Shown: positions 53,534 through 63,576 of the stretch, in pieces
Layout: each line of letters begins with the position of its first letter
Position numbering within the stretch: position 1 is the first letter of the stretch
DNA from: Ctenosaura bakeri
Taxonomy: Eukaryota; Chordata; Lepidosauria; Squamata; Iguanidae
DNA length: 64,000 bases
Direction of reading: 5' to 3'
NCBI GenBank assembly: GCA_948474755.1
Contig: CAOLHI010000056.1
Span: 620,001-684,000 of the forward strand
Translations under genes and position numbers: made by a program
Notes under the pieces: generated by a model
Seen by the model: only the letters and a program-made list of their open reading frames with translations
Told to the model about the DNA's origin: nothing
The model's database searches: none

Positions 53534-54834
53534 AAAACTCATTTATCATTTCTTCAGCTCAGGGATTCTTTCATTCTTAATCTACTGTGAATCCTATAGT
53601 CATGGAAATGCACTTTGTATGTGCTCAGAAACACATTCTACTCCATCAGTTCCTTGGTTCCAGGAGGTCCTGGTCCCCCACTTTGTTAGCCAGGTTCCCC
53701 AACTGAGCTTTTTTGGGCTCTGCTTCAAATTAAAGCCAGAGCCTGGAAAAGTTACATTTTTGACTGTTCCTGTACCCAGAATCCTCCCAGCCAGCACGGC
53801 CACTTTTCCAAACTCTTAAAAACCCTTTGTATGTTGGAAAATTCTGCATCTGGGGCAGAATGAAGAATTTCTCCATCGCAGCTGAGCTGCCACTATGGGT
53901 CTTTTCTTTCATTTTTTTTTTTGGTACAAAGACAGAGAGGAGGGGGAAAGAAAGAAGAATAGAAAAGGAAGAGAGGGAGAGGAGAAAAAGCCTTATTCTT
54001 GACATCTCTCACACAGTGACTGACATCAAACCTTGTTCTGCTCTCGGCTGATTTCCGCAATGTCTGTTTTACAGTGCCTGCTGACATAATGTTTTGTCAC
54101 TTCCCCCCTCTGTTCTCCATTGACTGTCTTTAAGCTTTCCTTAGGCTGGAAAGCTCTGAGAGATTTATTTCTGGGAGGTGGCTTGGAGGGGGGGGTGCGG
54201 AGGGGAGGGCGAAAAGGAAAAAAAAATCCCTTCTGAAAAAGAGAATTTACTCACTGGGTGGGTTCGTCTTTTCATGTGCTTATTTCTGCTGTGATTTGTT
54301 GGTGTAAAAATACCAGATTGGTAGCAGCAGGACCATCTCAGTGCGATACCATTAGGAATCAGAAGAGACCCCATAAGCACACTGAGGACAGGAGTTTTCG
54401 GGCTTTTCATAATGAAGGGTCTGCTTTTAACTTCAATCTTCCAAAGGACACTTCATTTCGTTTTCCGGCTCTGCTTCCTCTCATCAACCTGACTGCTGTT
54501 TTTCCCCCTTCTATCTTTGAAGTCTCTTTCCTTCTTTCTTCCTTCTCCTCTCTCTTCCTGGGCAAGCTAGCCCTCATGGCAATCACACCTGAAGTCCCAG
54601 CATTCTTCCAAAGGGGAATGCAGCCACCAGAATCCCCTTTGGATTCGGTTCAACCCAGAACGCGTCCACACTGTTTCATTATAACAGTTTGATACCACTT
54701 TGGGTTCTAAAGAAGTGTGAGGTCTCTCCCTGTAGCTCCTTGGGGTTTGCTTGTTTTGCTCTACAGCCAATTGTTCCATTCTTTTGGAGGCCTCCTTGTA
54801 GCAAGCATGGAGTGGTGTCTGTGGAGGACACCCA
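53534..54834. other. 1.3-kb low-copy block
   Basis: No repeats identified apart from short A/G-rich runs. Frames (53322-53819, 54258-54692) start in CR1 or lack resemblance. Confidence 0.45.
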
Positions 54835-54972
54835 ACTTTATTACTTCTCCTTTCCTCCACAATCCAAGGAAGCTGTTTTGGTTCTAAACTGGTGTCTGTC
54901 ATCAGTAATGGACTGGCTGATTGGACCTTAATCCAGGCAAGATGGGAGTATTCCTGATCAGTTGAAAGGCAG
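54835..54972 (+). mobile_element. L2 fragment
   Basis: GACCTTAATCCAGGCAAGAT and GATCAGTTGAAAGGCAGG parallel AACTTAATCCAGGCAAGGC and CATTCAAAAGGCAGATCAGG of the L2 at 41866-41926. Confidence 0.5.
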
Positions 54973-55552
54973 GTCATGGAATCATAGGCCATTTCTGCAC
55001 TACACTGTTATAGTGCTATTATTCCACTTTCAACCTCCTATGGAATCCTGGGGTTTGCAGTTTAGGGAGGGGCCTTTAGAATTCTCAGCCAGAGAGTTCT
55101 TGGGCCTCAGTAAACTACAAACCCCAGAATTCCACAGGATGTTGAAAGCAGAACCATAGCACTATAACAGTCTAGTGCAGAAATGGCCATAGAGTTGGAA
55201 GAGACTGCAAGGGTCATCGAGTCCAACCCAATTCTGCCCTGCAGGTATACACAGTCAAAGCACTCCTGACAGATGGCCAACTGGCATCTGTTTAAAAATC
55301 TCCAAAGAAAGAGCCTCCACCACACTCCAAAGCAGCATATTCCACTCTCAAACAGCTCTTACCATCAGGATTTTCTTCCTAATGTTCATGTGGAATCTCT
55401 TTTCCTCAAGTTTGAAGCCATTGCTCCATGTCCAGTCTCTGGGACAGCAGAAAACAAGCTTGCCCCATCTTCCATATGACATCCTTTCCAATATTTAAAC
55501 ATGACTATCAGGCCACCTCTTAACCTTCTCTTCTCCAGACTGAACATACCCA
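54973..55552 (-). mobile_element. CR1 fragment n, split by PAL
   Basis: The tail GGAATCATA is separated from GAGTTGGAAGAGACTGCAAG by PAL 54987-55188. The ORF2 tail follows to TTAACCTTCTCTTCTCCAGA at 55540. Older than CR1 m. Confidence 0.82.
54987..55188. mobile_element. PAL MITE, long form, in CR1 n
   Basis: Ends GGCCATTTCTGCAC / GTGCAGAAATGGCC, perfect ATA duplication (54984-54986, 55189-55191) whose removal restores the CR1 tail AATCATAGAGTTGG. Confidence 0.93.
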
Positions 55553-55555
55553 GTC

Positions 55556-56343
55556 CCCTAATCTCACCAATGGCTTCTTATCTTCCTGGAGGGAAGTGAC
55601 TAGTGGGGTGCCACAGGGTTCTATCCTGGGCCCAGGACTATTCAACATCTTCATGAATGATTTGGATGAAGGAGTAGAGGGCATGCTGATCAAATTTGCA
55701 GCTGGGGGACATGTGGCTGAATAACAGTACGTGTGAAAGGGATCTAGGAGTCTTGGCGGACCACAAGCTGGACATAAGTCAGCAGTGTGATGCGGCAGTC
55801 AAGAAAGAAAATGCAATTCTTGGTTGCCTCAATAGGAGTATGGTGTCCAGATCGAGGGAGGTAATGGTACCACTCTATTCTCCTTCGGTCAGACCTCATC
55901 TGGAATACCGTGTCCAGTTCTGGGCACCTCGATACAAGAAGGATATTGACAAGCTGGAGCGTGTCCAGAGGAGGGCGACCAAAATGGTGTAGGGTCTGGT
56001 AGCCATGAAGCCCTCTGAGGAGCGGCTTAGGGAGCTGGGTATGTTTAGTCTGCAGAAGAGAAGGTTAAGAGGGGACATGATGGCCATGTTTAAATATTCG
56101 AAGGGATGTCATGCTGAGGTGGGAGCTTTTCTGCTGCTCTGGAGACTAGGACAATGAGCAATGGAATCAAACTACAGGAAAAGAGATTCCACTTAAACCT
56201 CAGGAAGAACTTCCTGATGGTCAGAACTGTCCAGCAGTGGAATATGCTGCCTCAGAGTGTGGTGGAGGGTTCCTGCGTGGCAGAATGCGGTTGGACTCGA
56301 TGGCCCCTGTGATCTCTTCCAACTCTATGATTCTATGATTCTA
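55556..56343 (+). mobile_element. CR1 fragment o, with RT remnant and internal deletion
   Basis: [20 protein letters not shown] (from about 55599) is the RT block just upstream of the catalytic ADD box. The frame breaks after LIKFA, deleting the aspartates, and rejoins at CERDLGVLADHKLDISQQCD. It ends with the canonical tail. The only CR1 here reaching into the RT domain, and clearly dead. Confidence 0.88.
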
Positions 56344-56649
56344 GGATGCAAGGAGAGTGATGTTTCCACCCTCCTCCTGCCCACAATTGAGGCTATGAGA
56401 CTGTGAAGCAAGACTCCTGTTGCAACCCCTTGTCACAGCTTCGTTTCCTGGTGGAAGTGGGCTAGAAACATCCTTCCCCCTTGCACTCTGATCAGAAGCT
56501 GAATGAGACTCCTGAACCAGATATGGAGGTTGGAAGCCCTTCAGTCTCCACCAATCTAGACAACATTCTCCACCGTTGCCCTCTATATCTGGCTTACGTA
56601 TACCAACACATCATTTCTTTTCTGTGGCTGGACCTCAACATTTAGGAGA

Positions 56650-57416
56650 TCATCACATCAAACTGTCCCAGTTTGACAGGGACAATCCTGATTAATCCTC
56701 TGATGTCCCACTTTTCCAGCTGCTTTTAAAATGCCCCAGTTTCTCTGTCCTCCTTCCACTTTCCCTCTTTGTCCTGGCTTACTTCAATTATTGCAAACTG
56801 AGTGCCAAGTGCAAAAGTAGTTTGTACTCAGTTAACTCAGCAGGGAGAAGAAAAGGCTGAGGCAAAATGAAACTACTGCAGCCTCTCCTAGGCCATTTCT
56901 GCGTGGCATCTCAGACCTACATTGGGGACACAACGGTAGCAGTCCATGGGTTGTGCTTTCGCACCATGTTGTGGTGTTCCCCCAGTCATTGTGTCCCCAT
57001 GGGTCATGATCACAGAATATTCGCTTAACGGAAAACATCCTTTAAGTCCTCCCCGTCGCATGATGCTCTTGTCCTTCCCCCCCACGTGGAAAGGCAGGAA
57101 GTGTGATGGAGTCACTTTTTTCCCCAGCACAGCATGGGAAAGAGCCCAGCTATGCTGCAGAAAGCAGGTGTGTGTTGCTTGTGGTTCTCTGACAGGGGGG
57201 CAGTTGGGTGCGGAGGGGTGCATCCCCATTGTGCTCCCTTCCCAGCAAAGGCATTGCTGGAATCGCGATGAGACAACATGGGAGAGCCCCACTGTGTGAA
57301 AATGGTGCTAGATTGTGTGCTCTTCCTCATCAATAACTTTTGCAATCTGGCCCACACTCTGAAGTTACTTGCCCACATGTGCCCCAGTTTTCATCTGTGC
57401 AACATTGGAGGATATG
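56650..57416 (-). mobile_element. TACC element 6, split by a CAS-like element
   Basis: TGTCCCAGTTTGACAGGGAC, CTGCTTTTAAAATGCCCCAG and TGCAGCCTCTCCTA, then after the insert CTAGATTGTGTGCTC and CATTGGAGGATATG. Order as in TACC 5. Confidence 0.65.
56891..57307 (-). mobile_element. CAS/DON-related element in TACC 6
   Basis: Ends GGCCATTTCTGCGTGG and GTGTGAAAATGGTG, perfect CTA duplication (56888-56890, 57308-57310), 417 bp. On the minus strand CTGCTTTCTGCAG survives as an acceptor-like site, but no clean GTAAGT donor is found. Confidence 0.65.
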
Positions 57417-57597
57417 CGCTACTGTACCCAGTTGCATAGGGATGGGGGTGCAGGGGATGCGGGTTGCCCCGGGTGGCAATGTTTTTGGGGCATCCTGGCC
57501 CATAGCCATGCCCCCACATGCCCTGGCCACGCCCCCACGCACTGCAGCCCGCCCTCCCGCCCCAACCTCCACACCCTCCAAGCTCCACCACTGGTTG

Positions 57598-57886
57598 TAA
57601 TAATAATAATAACAACAACAACAACAACAACAACATTTATTTATTTGTATCCTGCGTCTCCACACGGATTGAGGCAGCAAACAACATGAAATACATTATA
57701 CATTACAAATAGCATGTATGGTTTACAATGTGTTTTTAGCTAATTGCCCCCAATAAGCTGGGTACTCATTTTACCGACCTGTGGAAGGATCGAAGGCTGA
57801 GTCAACCTGGAGCCAGGCAGGATCGAACTCACAACCTCGTGGCTGCAGTACTGGCATTTAACCACTGCGTCACCAGGGCTTCCTGC
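57598..57886 (-). mobile_element. tRNA-derived SINE with L2-type tail
   Basis: Minus strand: TGACGCAGTGG (A box, near 57865) and GAGTTCGATCC (B box, near 57822), then body TTGACTCAGCCTTCGATCC, then the L2-type end ATCCGTGTGGAGACGCAGGA, ATAAATAAAT and (TTG)(TTA)n. About 289 bp, nearly complete. Confidence 0.78.
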
Positions 57887-58397
57887 AATCTCTGTGGATG
57901 ACATCACTATGGCATCACCAGTCCCAGAGCCAATCCTCAATCTTCCTCTGCCACTTGATTTGCATACCTGATTGCTATTTGCCGGCATGAATCAGCAGGC
58001 AGCTACAGATAGGATAAGAACAGAGCGAGGAAGCCAATGCAACAGATGATTCACAGAGCACGATAAAGACAAGAAATACCCATTTTGTAAATGTTCCCCT
58101 TTGATGCTTCCTCATCTCATAGGCAGGGACAAGTGGCGTTGTGCTGGGCTCCAGCAGCGCTAGAACAATTGAGGATGCAGCTTCTCTCTGCCCACCCTCT
58201 TCTTTCAGCAGCGCCGTCTTGAAAAGGCAATTTTTAATTAAGTCTTTGGGTTTTGTTTCCATGCATTTCATGCTTTCAATGTGCCAAAGAGCCTTTCTCT
58301 TCATGTTGGTTTCAGACAGCTGTGCCGAGCAAAAGAGAGATGAGTCCCTTTCAACAGATGTTGAGAATAGAGAGGACACTTGCCAAGGGCATTTTAA
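57887..58397. other. low-copy sequence, nothing recognised
   Basis: Frame 57975-58478 (minus) reads into PAL and is not credible. Confidence 0.4.
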
Positions 58398-58509
58398 GGC
58401 CATTTCTGCACTGGACTGTTCGGCCCCTCCCGAAACTGCAAACCCCAGGATTCCGTAGGATGTTGCAAGTGGAATCATAGCACTATAACAGTCTAGTGTG
58501 GAAATGGCC
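58398..58509. mobile_element. PAL MITE with deleted left arm
   Basis: Ends GGCCATTTCTGCAC / GTGTGGAAATGGCC. The left arm jumps from GGACTGTTC to GGCCCCTCCCG. Confidence 0.8.
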
Positions 58510-58518
58510 TTAGGGTTA

Positions 58519-58723
58519 GGCCATTTCCACCCTACGCTGTTATCATGCTATTATTCCACTTTCAACCTCCTATGGAATCCTGGGGTCTGCAGTTGTGGGG
58601 AGGGGCATTTAGAATACTCAGCCAGAGAAATCTTGGGCCTCAGTTAACTACAAGCCTCAGAATTCCACAGGATGTTGAAAGTGGAATAATAGCACTATAA
58701 CAGTTGTAGTGCAGAAATGGTCC
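58519..58723. mobile_element. PAL MITE, long form
   Basis: Only 9 bp right of the previous PAL. Ends GGCCATTTCCACCC / GTGCAGAAATGGTCC. Confidence 0.82.
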
Positions 58724-59007
58724 GCGTTTGTACTACATCACGGTTGCCACCATTTATTTCCTGCGATGCTCCTCAAGTTTGACCAGGTTCAAAGAATGGC
58801 ATCCAGGAGAATGAGAGTCTAGAGAACAAAACACATGAGATAAGGTTGAAGGAGCTGAGCATGTTCAGCCTGGTGGAGAGAAGACCGAGGGATGACACGG
58901 TTGTGCTCTTTACGTATCGAACCAGCTGATACAGAGAGGAGGAGCACGTTTGTTCTCTGCTGCCCAAGAGGGTAGGACCAGAGGTTTTGATCTATAAGGC
59001 TCTAAAT

Positions 59008-59163
59008 CAGTGGTTCTCAACCTGGGGTCCAGGGAGCCCAAGGGGTCCATAGAGCCCTCGCGGGGGTCCGGAAAGCCCTGCTGCTGGACATCAGCAGCAG
59101 CAACAAGGACACAGTGGGGGGAAGTTTGTGGGTGCTGAAACTGCTCCCTCATTTGCAAACTAT
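59008..59163 (+). mobile_element. hAT-like element G2, 5' part only
   Basis: CAGTGGTTCTCAACCTGGGG start and the AGCAGCAG / CTGCTCCCTCATTTGCAAA interior match G1 (24764-25050). Cut off at the PAL. Confidence 0.6.
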
Positions 59164-59258
59164 GGCCATTTCCGCACCAGCCTGTTATAGCGCTACAATT
59201 CCACTTCCCACATCCTCTGGAATCCTGGGGTTTGCAGTTTCGGGAGAAGCCGGCTGGC
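59164..59258. mobile_element. PAL MITE, left half only
   Basis: GGCCATTTCCGCAC through TTTCGGGAGAAGCCGGCTGGC, then lost. Confidence 0.78.
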
Positions 59259-59548
59259 AAAGGATTTTAAGATCTATAGGCAAATGGTTGCTGTTTGTTC
59301 CACCAGCGCGCACAGCTCTGTCAAGGCTGTGGGGCTTTCGAGATCTGGCTCTCTGTTTGTGGAATGGTCTTCCTTTGGTCCTCTAGCTGGAGGAGGATCT
59401 CAGTCGTTTTCGTAAAGGTTGCAGACCTTCTTCTTTGACTCACCATCTTAAGCCACTGAGTTGTGTTTAAGGTGGTGAGATGGGTAGCGACTGGTGGAGT
59501 GTTGGGGACTTCATGCCCTGTATTGCTACAGTGTCATGTTTATTGACT

Positions 59549-59748
59549 GGCCATTTCTCCACTACACTGTTTTTGTGTTATTATTCCACTTTCAACTCCT
59601 GTGGAATTCTGGGGTTTGTAGTTTACTGAGGCCAAAGAGCTCTCTGGTTGAGAATCCTAAAGGCCCCTCCCTAAACTGCAAACCCCAGGATTCCATAGGA
59701 GGCTGAAAGTGGAATAATAGCATTATAACAGTGTAGTGCAGAAATGGC
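59549..59748. mobile_element. PAL MITE, long form
   Basis: Ends GGCCATTTCTCCAC / GTGCAGAAATGGC, 200 bp, in the L2 3' UTR. Followed by a (TTA)n run. Confidence 0.85.
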
Positions 59749-60014
59749 TGATGACATCATCATTATTACTATTACTATTATTATTATTCAGGCAGACTTT
59801 CAGACTTTTAACAAAGGCCCTTTTCACACGGGCCTTTTCTCGCGCGACAGCCCTGTGAGCCTCGCGGGAGTGGGAGCGTTGCTCCGCACGACGCACTCCC
59901 ACTTCCGCTGGGCTCACGGGGCTGAAGCGGCGCGAGTGCAGGTTTTTTGATTTTCGCTTCGAAGCAAAAATCACCCACGCTCGTGCAACGCTCCCGGCGC
60001 CTGCGCGCACTTAC

Positions 60015-60068
60015 CTCTTGTGCGGAGCGTCGGGGAGCCAGCCGGGTCGCGCTTCCTTCCCTCCGCCC
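60015..60068 (-). other. exon-like cassette of CAS 7
   Basis: Minus-strand acceptor CCTTCCTTCCGCAG and donor CAAGAG/GTAAGTG enclose 54 nt, the same length as in CAS 1. Confidence 0.45.
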
Positions 60069-60128
60069 CTGCGGAAGGAAGGGACGGGGCGGGGCGCTAG
60101 CGCGACGGACGTGACACGTCCTGCTTTG

Positions 60129-60265
60129 CGCGCGCGGGGGGGCGGACGCGACAAGCGCCTTTCTCGTGCGCGCGCGGGGGGATGGACGGGACAAGCGCCT
60201 TTCTCGCGCGCGCGCGGGGGGATGGACGGGACAAGCGCCTTTCTCACGCGCGGGGGGGATGGACG
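60129..60265. repeat. 40-bp minisatellite in CAS 7
   Basis: ACAAGCGCCTTTCTC recurs at 60151, 60191 and 60231, exactly 40 bp apart, with CGCGCGGGGGGATGGACGGG between. Confidence 0.92.
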
Positions 60266-60285
60266 GACGCGCGAGCCGCCGCCAC

Positions 60286-60361
60286 CTCCGGGAGGCTGCC
60301 GCTTCCCTGCTCGTTCCTTCGCCTGCGGAAGGAAGGAGGGGGAAGCGGCAGCCTCCCGGAG
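60286..60361. repeat. perfect inverted repeat in CAS 7
   Basis: 21-bp arms (60286-60306 and 60341-60361) with a second inner hairpin TTCCTTCG/CGGAAGGAA in the loop. Confidence 0.92.
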
Positions 60362-60439
60362 AAGCCTTCTTGCGCGAGCCGCCCTCCTCCGTCGCACAAG
60401 CGCCGGCGCTGCGAAAAGGGCCAAAAGGACTATACATAC

Positions 60440-60642
60440 TGTATTGATTTTAATTGTACTGTTATAGTGTTATTATTCCACCTTTGACCTCCTGTGGAAT
60501 TCTGGGGTTTGTAGTTTCCCGAGGTCAAAGATCTCTCTGGCTGAGAATTCTCAAGGCCCCTCCCTAAACTGCAAACTCCAGGATTCCATAGGAGGTTGAA
60601 AGTGGAATAACAGCACTATAACAGTGTAGTGCAGAAATGGCC
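60440..60642. mobile_element. PAL MITE, long form, left end lost
   Basis: Right end GTGCAGAAATGGCC intact. The left arm begins at about ACTGTTATAGTG. Confidence 0.8.
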
Positions 60643-60985
60643 TTTGTCTCTGACTGTACATGTTGGTGTTCCAGCCTTTGGTGAAAAGGATGTTATAAAT
60701 AACAACAACAATTATAAATAAATAAATAAATAAATAAGAAAGACCAGGTCCAATGGTTTGAAGTTACAGAAGGTTAGATTTTGATTGAACCTTAGAAGGA
60801 ATTTCTTGACAGTAGGACCAGTGTGGTAGTTGACTCCATTACCTACAAGTGCTAGATGTCTTCAAACAGAGACCTGCTGGGGATGCTTTAGTTGGAGTTA
60901 CTGCATGGCGGCTGGAGAGGGGGAGTGTTGGACCCAATGGCTCATGTGGCCCTATCCAACTCTATGATTCTCTGTTTCTGAGCTC

Positions 60986-62702
60986 TAGTTCAAAGCAATG
61001 GCATCTGGTAGCAGTGGCGCGTTCTCCATATCGACTAGTCCTGGCCCAGCAGTGGCCTTTGTTCCCACAAACGCTATCTGGTATAGCAGGTGCGTTCTTG
61101 CACATGGGCCATGAGTCTCATACATAATTGGATTGCAGCCACTTGCAGGAACTCATCAAGGAAGTGGCTTCAAAGAAAGTTTGGGCGGGTATTTTCCCCC
61201 CTCCTCTTCCCCCCTTTTTTGGACACCCATGTGAGAATTCAAGCTTGACTTTCCCTGCAGCAGGGCTGGTTCTGGACAGCAGCTTGTTCAAAGAGATGGT
61301 GTGTTTAAAGGGGAATGAAGACATTTTGTGTGTGTTGCATGGGTTTGTGGCAGCGGGGTGGGAAATAATGTCTTGACTGTGTGTGTGTATTTATTATGGT
61401 TAATTTTTTATTATTATTAGTAACCCAACTGGCAAGCACCGGCGGTCTTTGTTTTGCTTGCCTGGGTCAGACAAGTTATTTCATCTAACCTACCGTCAGG
61501 CCAGCCAAGATGAACTGGGAGCCAAGGTTTCATCCGTCACCATCTTGGACCGGAGTTCAGAGAGAGCTGGTTTGCATTCTTCACTTCAAAGGGAACCACT
61601 CCAGTGAGGGGTTTGGCTGAGAAGATAAAACCCTGACTATTTGAACTCGTGACCTTGGTGGGTGCCCAAATTGGGCGCTCAAAAGGAAAGAGAAACAGTT
61701 GTGTCCTTCCAGCTCTATCTCTGGGAGACAGTTGTCCATATCACCAAAGCACCATCCTGGACATTCCCCTCTGGTCTCCAACTTCCCTCTGCTCCTCCAA
61801 CAAGCTATTTGGCAGCCCTGGTGTTATTTCAGCAAGCAGAAACCTAGTAAAGATGGAGAGCTTTCAGAAAATGTCATCTCTCCTATCCTGAGAAGTGGCA
61901 GTCTTAAAGCTCTGACCAAGGTGCCTTCGACTCAGAGGCGGTGGAAAGGCTCCAATCTGGCTGAGGGATAAAGAAATCTGTTTGGGAGCTGCTGGATTTC
62001 TGAGGGGATGTTTGGAAAGTCAGTAAAAAGGAAGGGTGGGGGTTAGAGGCTGAGAGAGAATGTGGGATCTTCAAGAATTTTTAACGTGCCAGGCAAGTCT
62101 TCTGATGATGGCTTCAGCTGTCAAGAACCCTGACAATTGAAGGATGGGGGGAGCATTTAAATAAAAGAAGCCCATCATCAATACATTCTCAGGGACTATG
62201 CAACTAACTGTCTTCACCCTACACAGAGGATCGAGAAGTCCCATAACAGGAGAAAGCAGTTCATGGAATGAACGAATGAACGAATGAATGAACGAATGAA
62301 TGAATTCAGCACCATGGCCCTTATTCTACATCACTTACTTTATATTTTTAAGTTTTATGTATTTTATGTATTTATTTGCAGAATTTTGTTTACTACTGGA
62401 GACTTTGGCCAGGAGAAACTGAGAGTTCTAGTCTCAAAGAAATAATTTTTCCTGTTTCTGTTCATTCATAATATATTGTTTGTTACAGATTCTATAAAAC
62501 ATTCTGTTTACAATATATGGATTGTCCTCAAAGAGTTCTGAATAGCCCAGATCTTGTTTCAGGCTCATATTCCTGGTACTTTTGTAGTTACTGTCAAAAC
62601 ATGGAGATCTGGGCCAAGCCAGGCCTATGACAACCTGGTCTGCTTCGAATTCTCCCTTTCTAGAGAAGCAATATCCTTCTATATTTTGTCACCCATTGGC
62701 TC
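60986..62702. other. 1.7-kb low-copy block
   Basis: Contains (GAAT/GAAC)n at 62267-62300 and a GT-rich stretch at 61375-61390. Frames 61128-61376 and 61649-61971 have no recognisable homology. No splice-bounded exon can be supported. Confidence 0.45.
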
Positions 62703-63572
62703 TGTTACCCGGTATGTTGGGGGTGCTGGGAGGGGCGCCCAAATAACCACATAAAAACACAAGTTGGGGAAATCAGCTTGAGCACTCTCTCAGCTAAACA
62801 AGAGGCAGGGTAACTTTAGCAAGGACCTTTAACCTTATGTATACAGCGTCAGGTCAGAGAGCGGCTAGACAAGGTTTTTAAAGTAACAAACAATATTTTA
62901 TTAAAGACAAGAAACACACAAGACAAGACATAAACTAACTAACCGAGAAATAGAAATGGGGAGCTTTTCGGGAAAGGCAATACGACACCTGGTCTCGTAG
63001 TCCTGGAGAGAAGCAGGGTTCCGGGGAAGAAAGCTCAGCGGGGCTCGCTGAGGGGAGTTCCTTCAGACTACCTGCAGGAAGACGGGATGGAAGTCCAAAG
63101 TAGTCCGAGGATGTCCCAAAAGTGGGGACCTTTTATAGGGTGGAGTTTACCTACAGGCTATGTCATACTCAGTGAGAACAAAGGAAATTTGGAGTTGGAC
63201 AAAGGAGTTGGAAAAGGTCAAGTTTTGCATGATGGGTTTTGCTCTTGATGACAATAGCGTGGCCAGTTCGTTAATAGCCCGACATAAAAGAATGGCTTGG
63301 CTCTTGGCTGCATGGCTTTGTGTAGATCCAAGCCGAGCCGAGCCGGTCTGCAGGGAGGTTTTTCCCTCAAGCAACAGAGAGGCCTAAATTGCCTGCCTGA
63401 ATGAGGTTTTGGAATGTACAACCATTAACGGCCGCGCCTGTATGTGCTCGTCCAGGAGACCTCTGCAAACACGTGGAGTGGGGTGGCAGAGAAAGGTCAA
63501 GCAAAGGCCAAATTATTTGATACCAAAAGGATATCTAGTGCTCTCACCAGACATATCATAACCGTGATAACA
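62703..63572 (-). mobile_element. LTR-B solo LTR 3
   Basis: Plus-strand TGTTACCCGG...GTGATAACA, 870 bp, perfect 4-bp duplication GCTC (62699-62702, 63573-63576). The minus strand has CTATAAAAGG (63130-63139) and AATAAA (62897-62902). Intact and similar to LTR-B 2, so relatively young. Confidence 0.87.
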
Positions 63573-63576
63573 GCTC

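Larger units (their letters stand above)
59816..60422 (-). mobile_element. CAS element 7, GC-rich long form
   Basis: Ends GGCCCTTTTCACACGG and GCGAAAAGGGCC, perfect AAA duplication (59813-59815, 60423-60425), 607 bp. Contains three 40-bp tandem units and a perfect 21-bp inverted repeat. It aligns along its length with CAS 1. The overlapping 100-209 codon frames are an effect of GC content. Confidence 0.85.
59262..60735 (+). mobile_element. L2 fragment, split by two PAL and a CAS
   Basis: 59281-59430 translates as LLFVPPARTALSRLWGF, LCLWNGLPL and EDLSRFRKGC, the L2 ORF2 extreme C-terminus. The tail (60643-60735) ends TTGGTGAAAAGGATGTTATA then AACAAC/AAAT repeats. Confidence 0.6.
58776..60975 (+). 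mobile_element. CR1 fragment p (old), split by a stack of elements
   Basis: 58776-58984 (GGCTGAGCATGTTCAGCCTG-like ORF2 tail) continues at 60738-60975 (AGACCAGGTCCAATGGTTTG, AATTTCTTGACAGTAGGACC) and ends CCAACTCTATGATTCTCTG. The 1.75 kb between holds hAT, L2, PAL and CAS pieces. Frames are heavily decayed. Confidence 0.65.

Noticed and set aside
53322..53819. 165-codon plus-strand frame
   Set aside because: First half is the antisense of a CR1 tail. The remainder shows no family resemblance or splice context.
59808..60487. Arg/Ala/Pro-rich frames up to 209 codons on both strands
   Set aside because: Explained by CpG-rich CAS 7 and its 40-bp repeat. Composition-driven.
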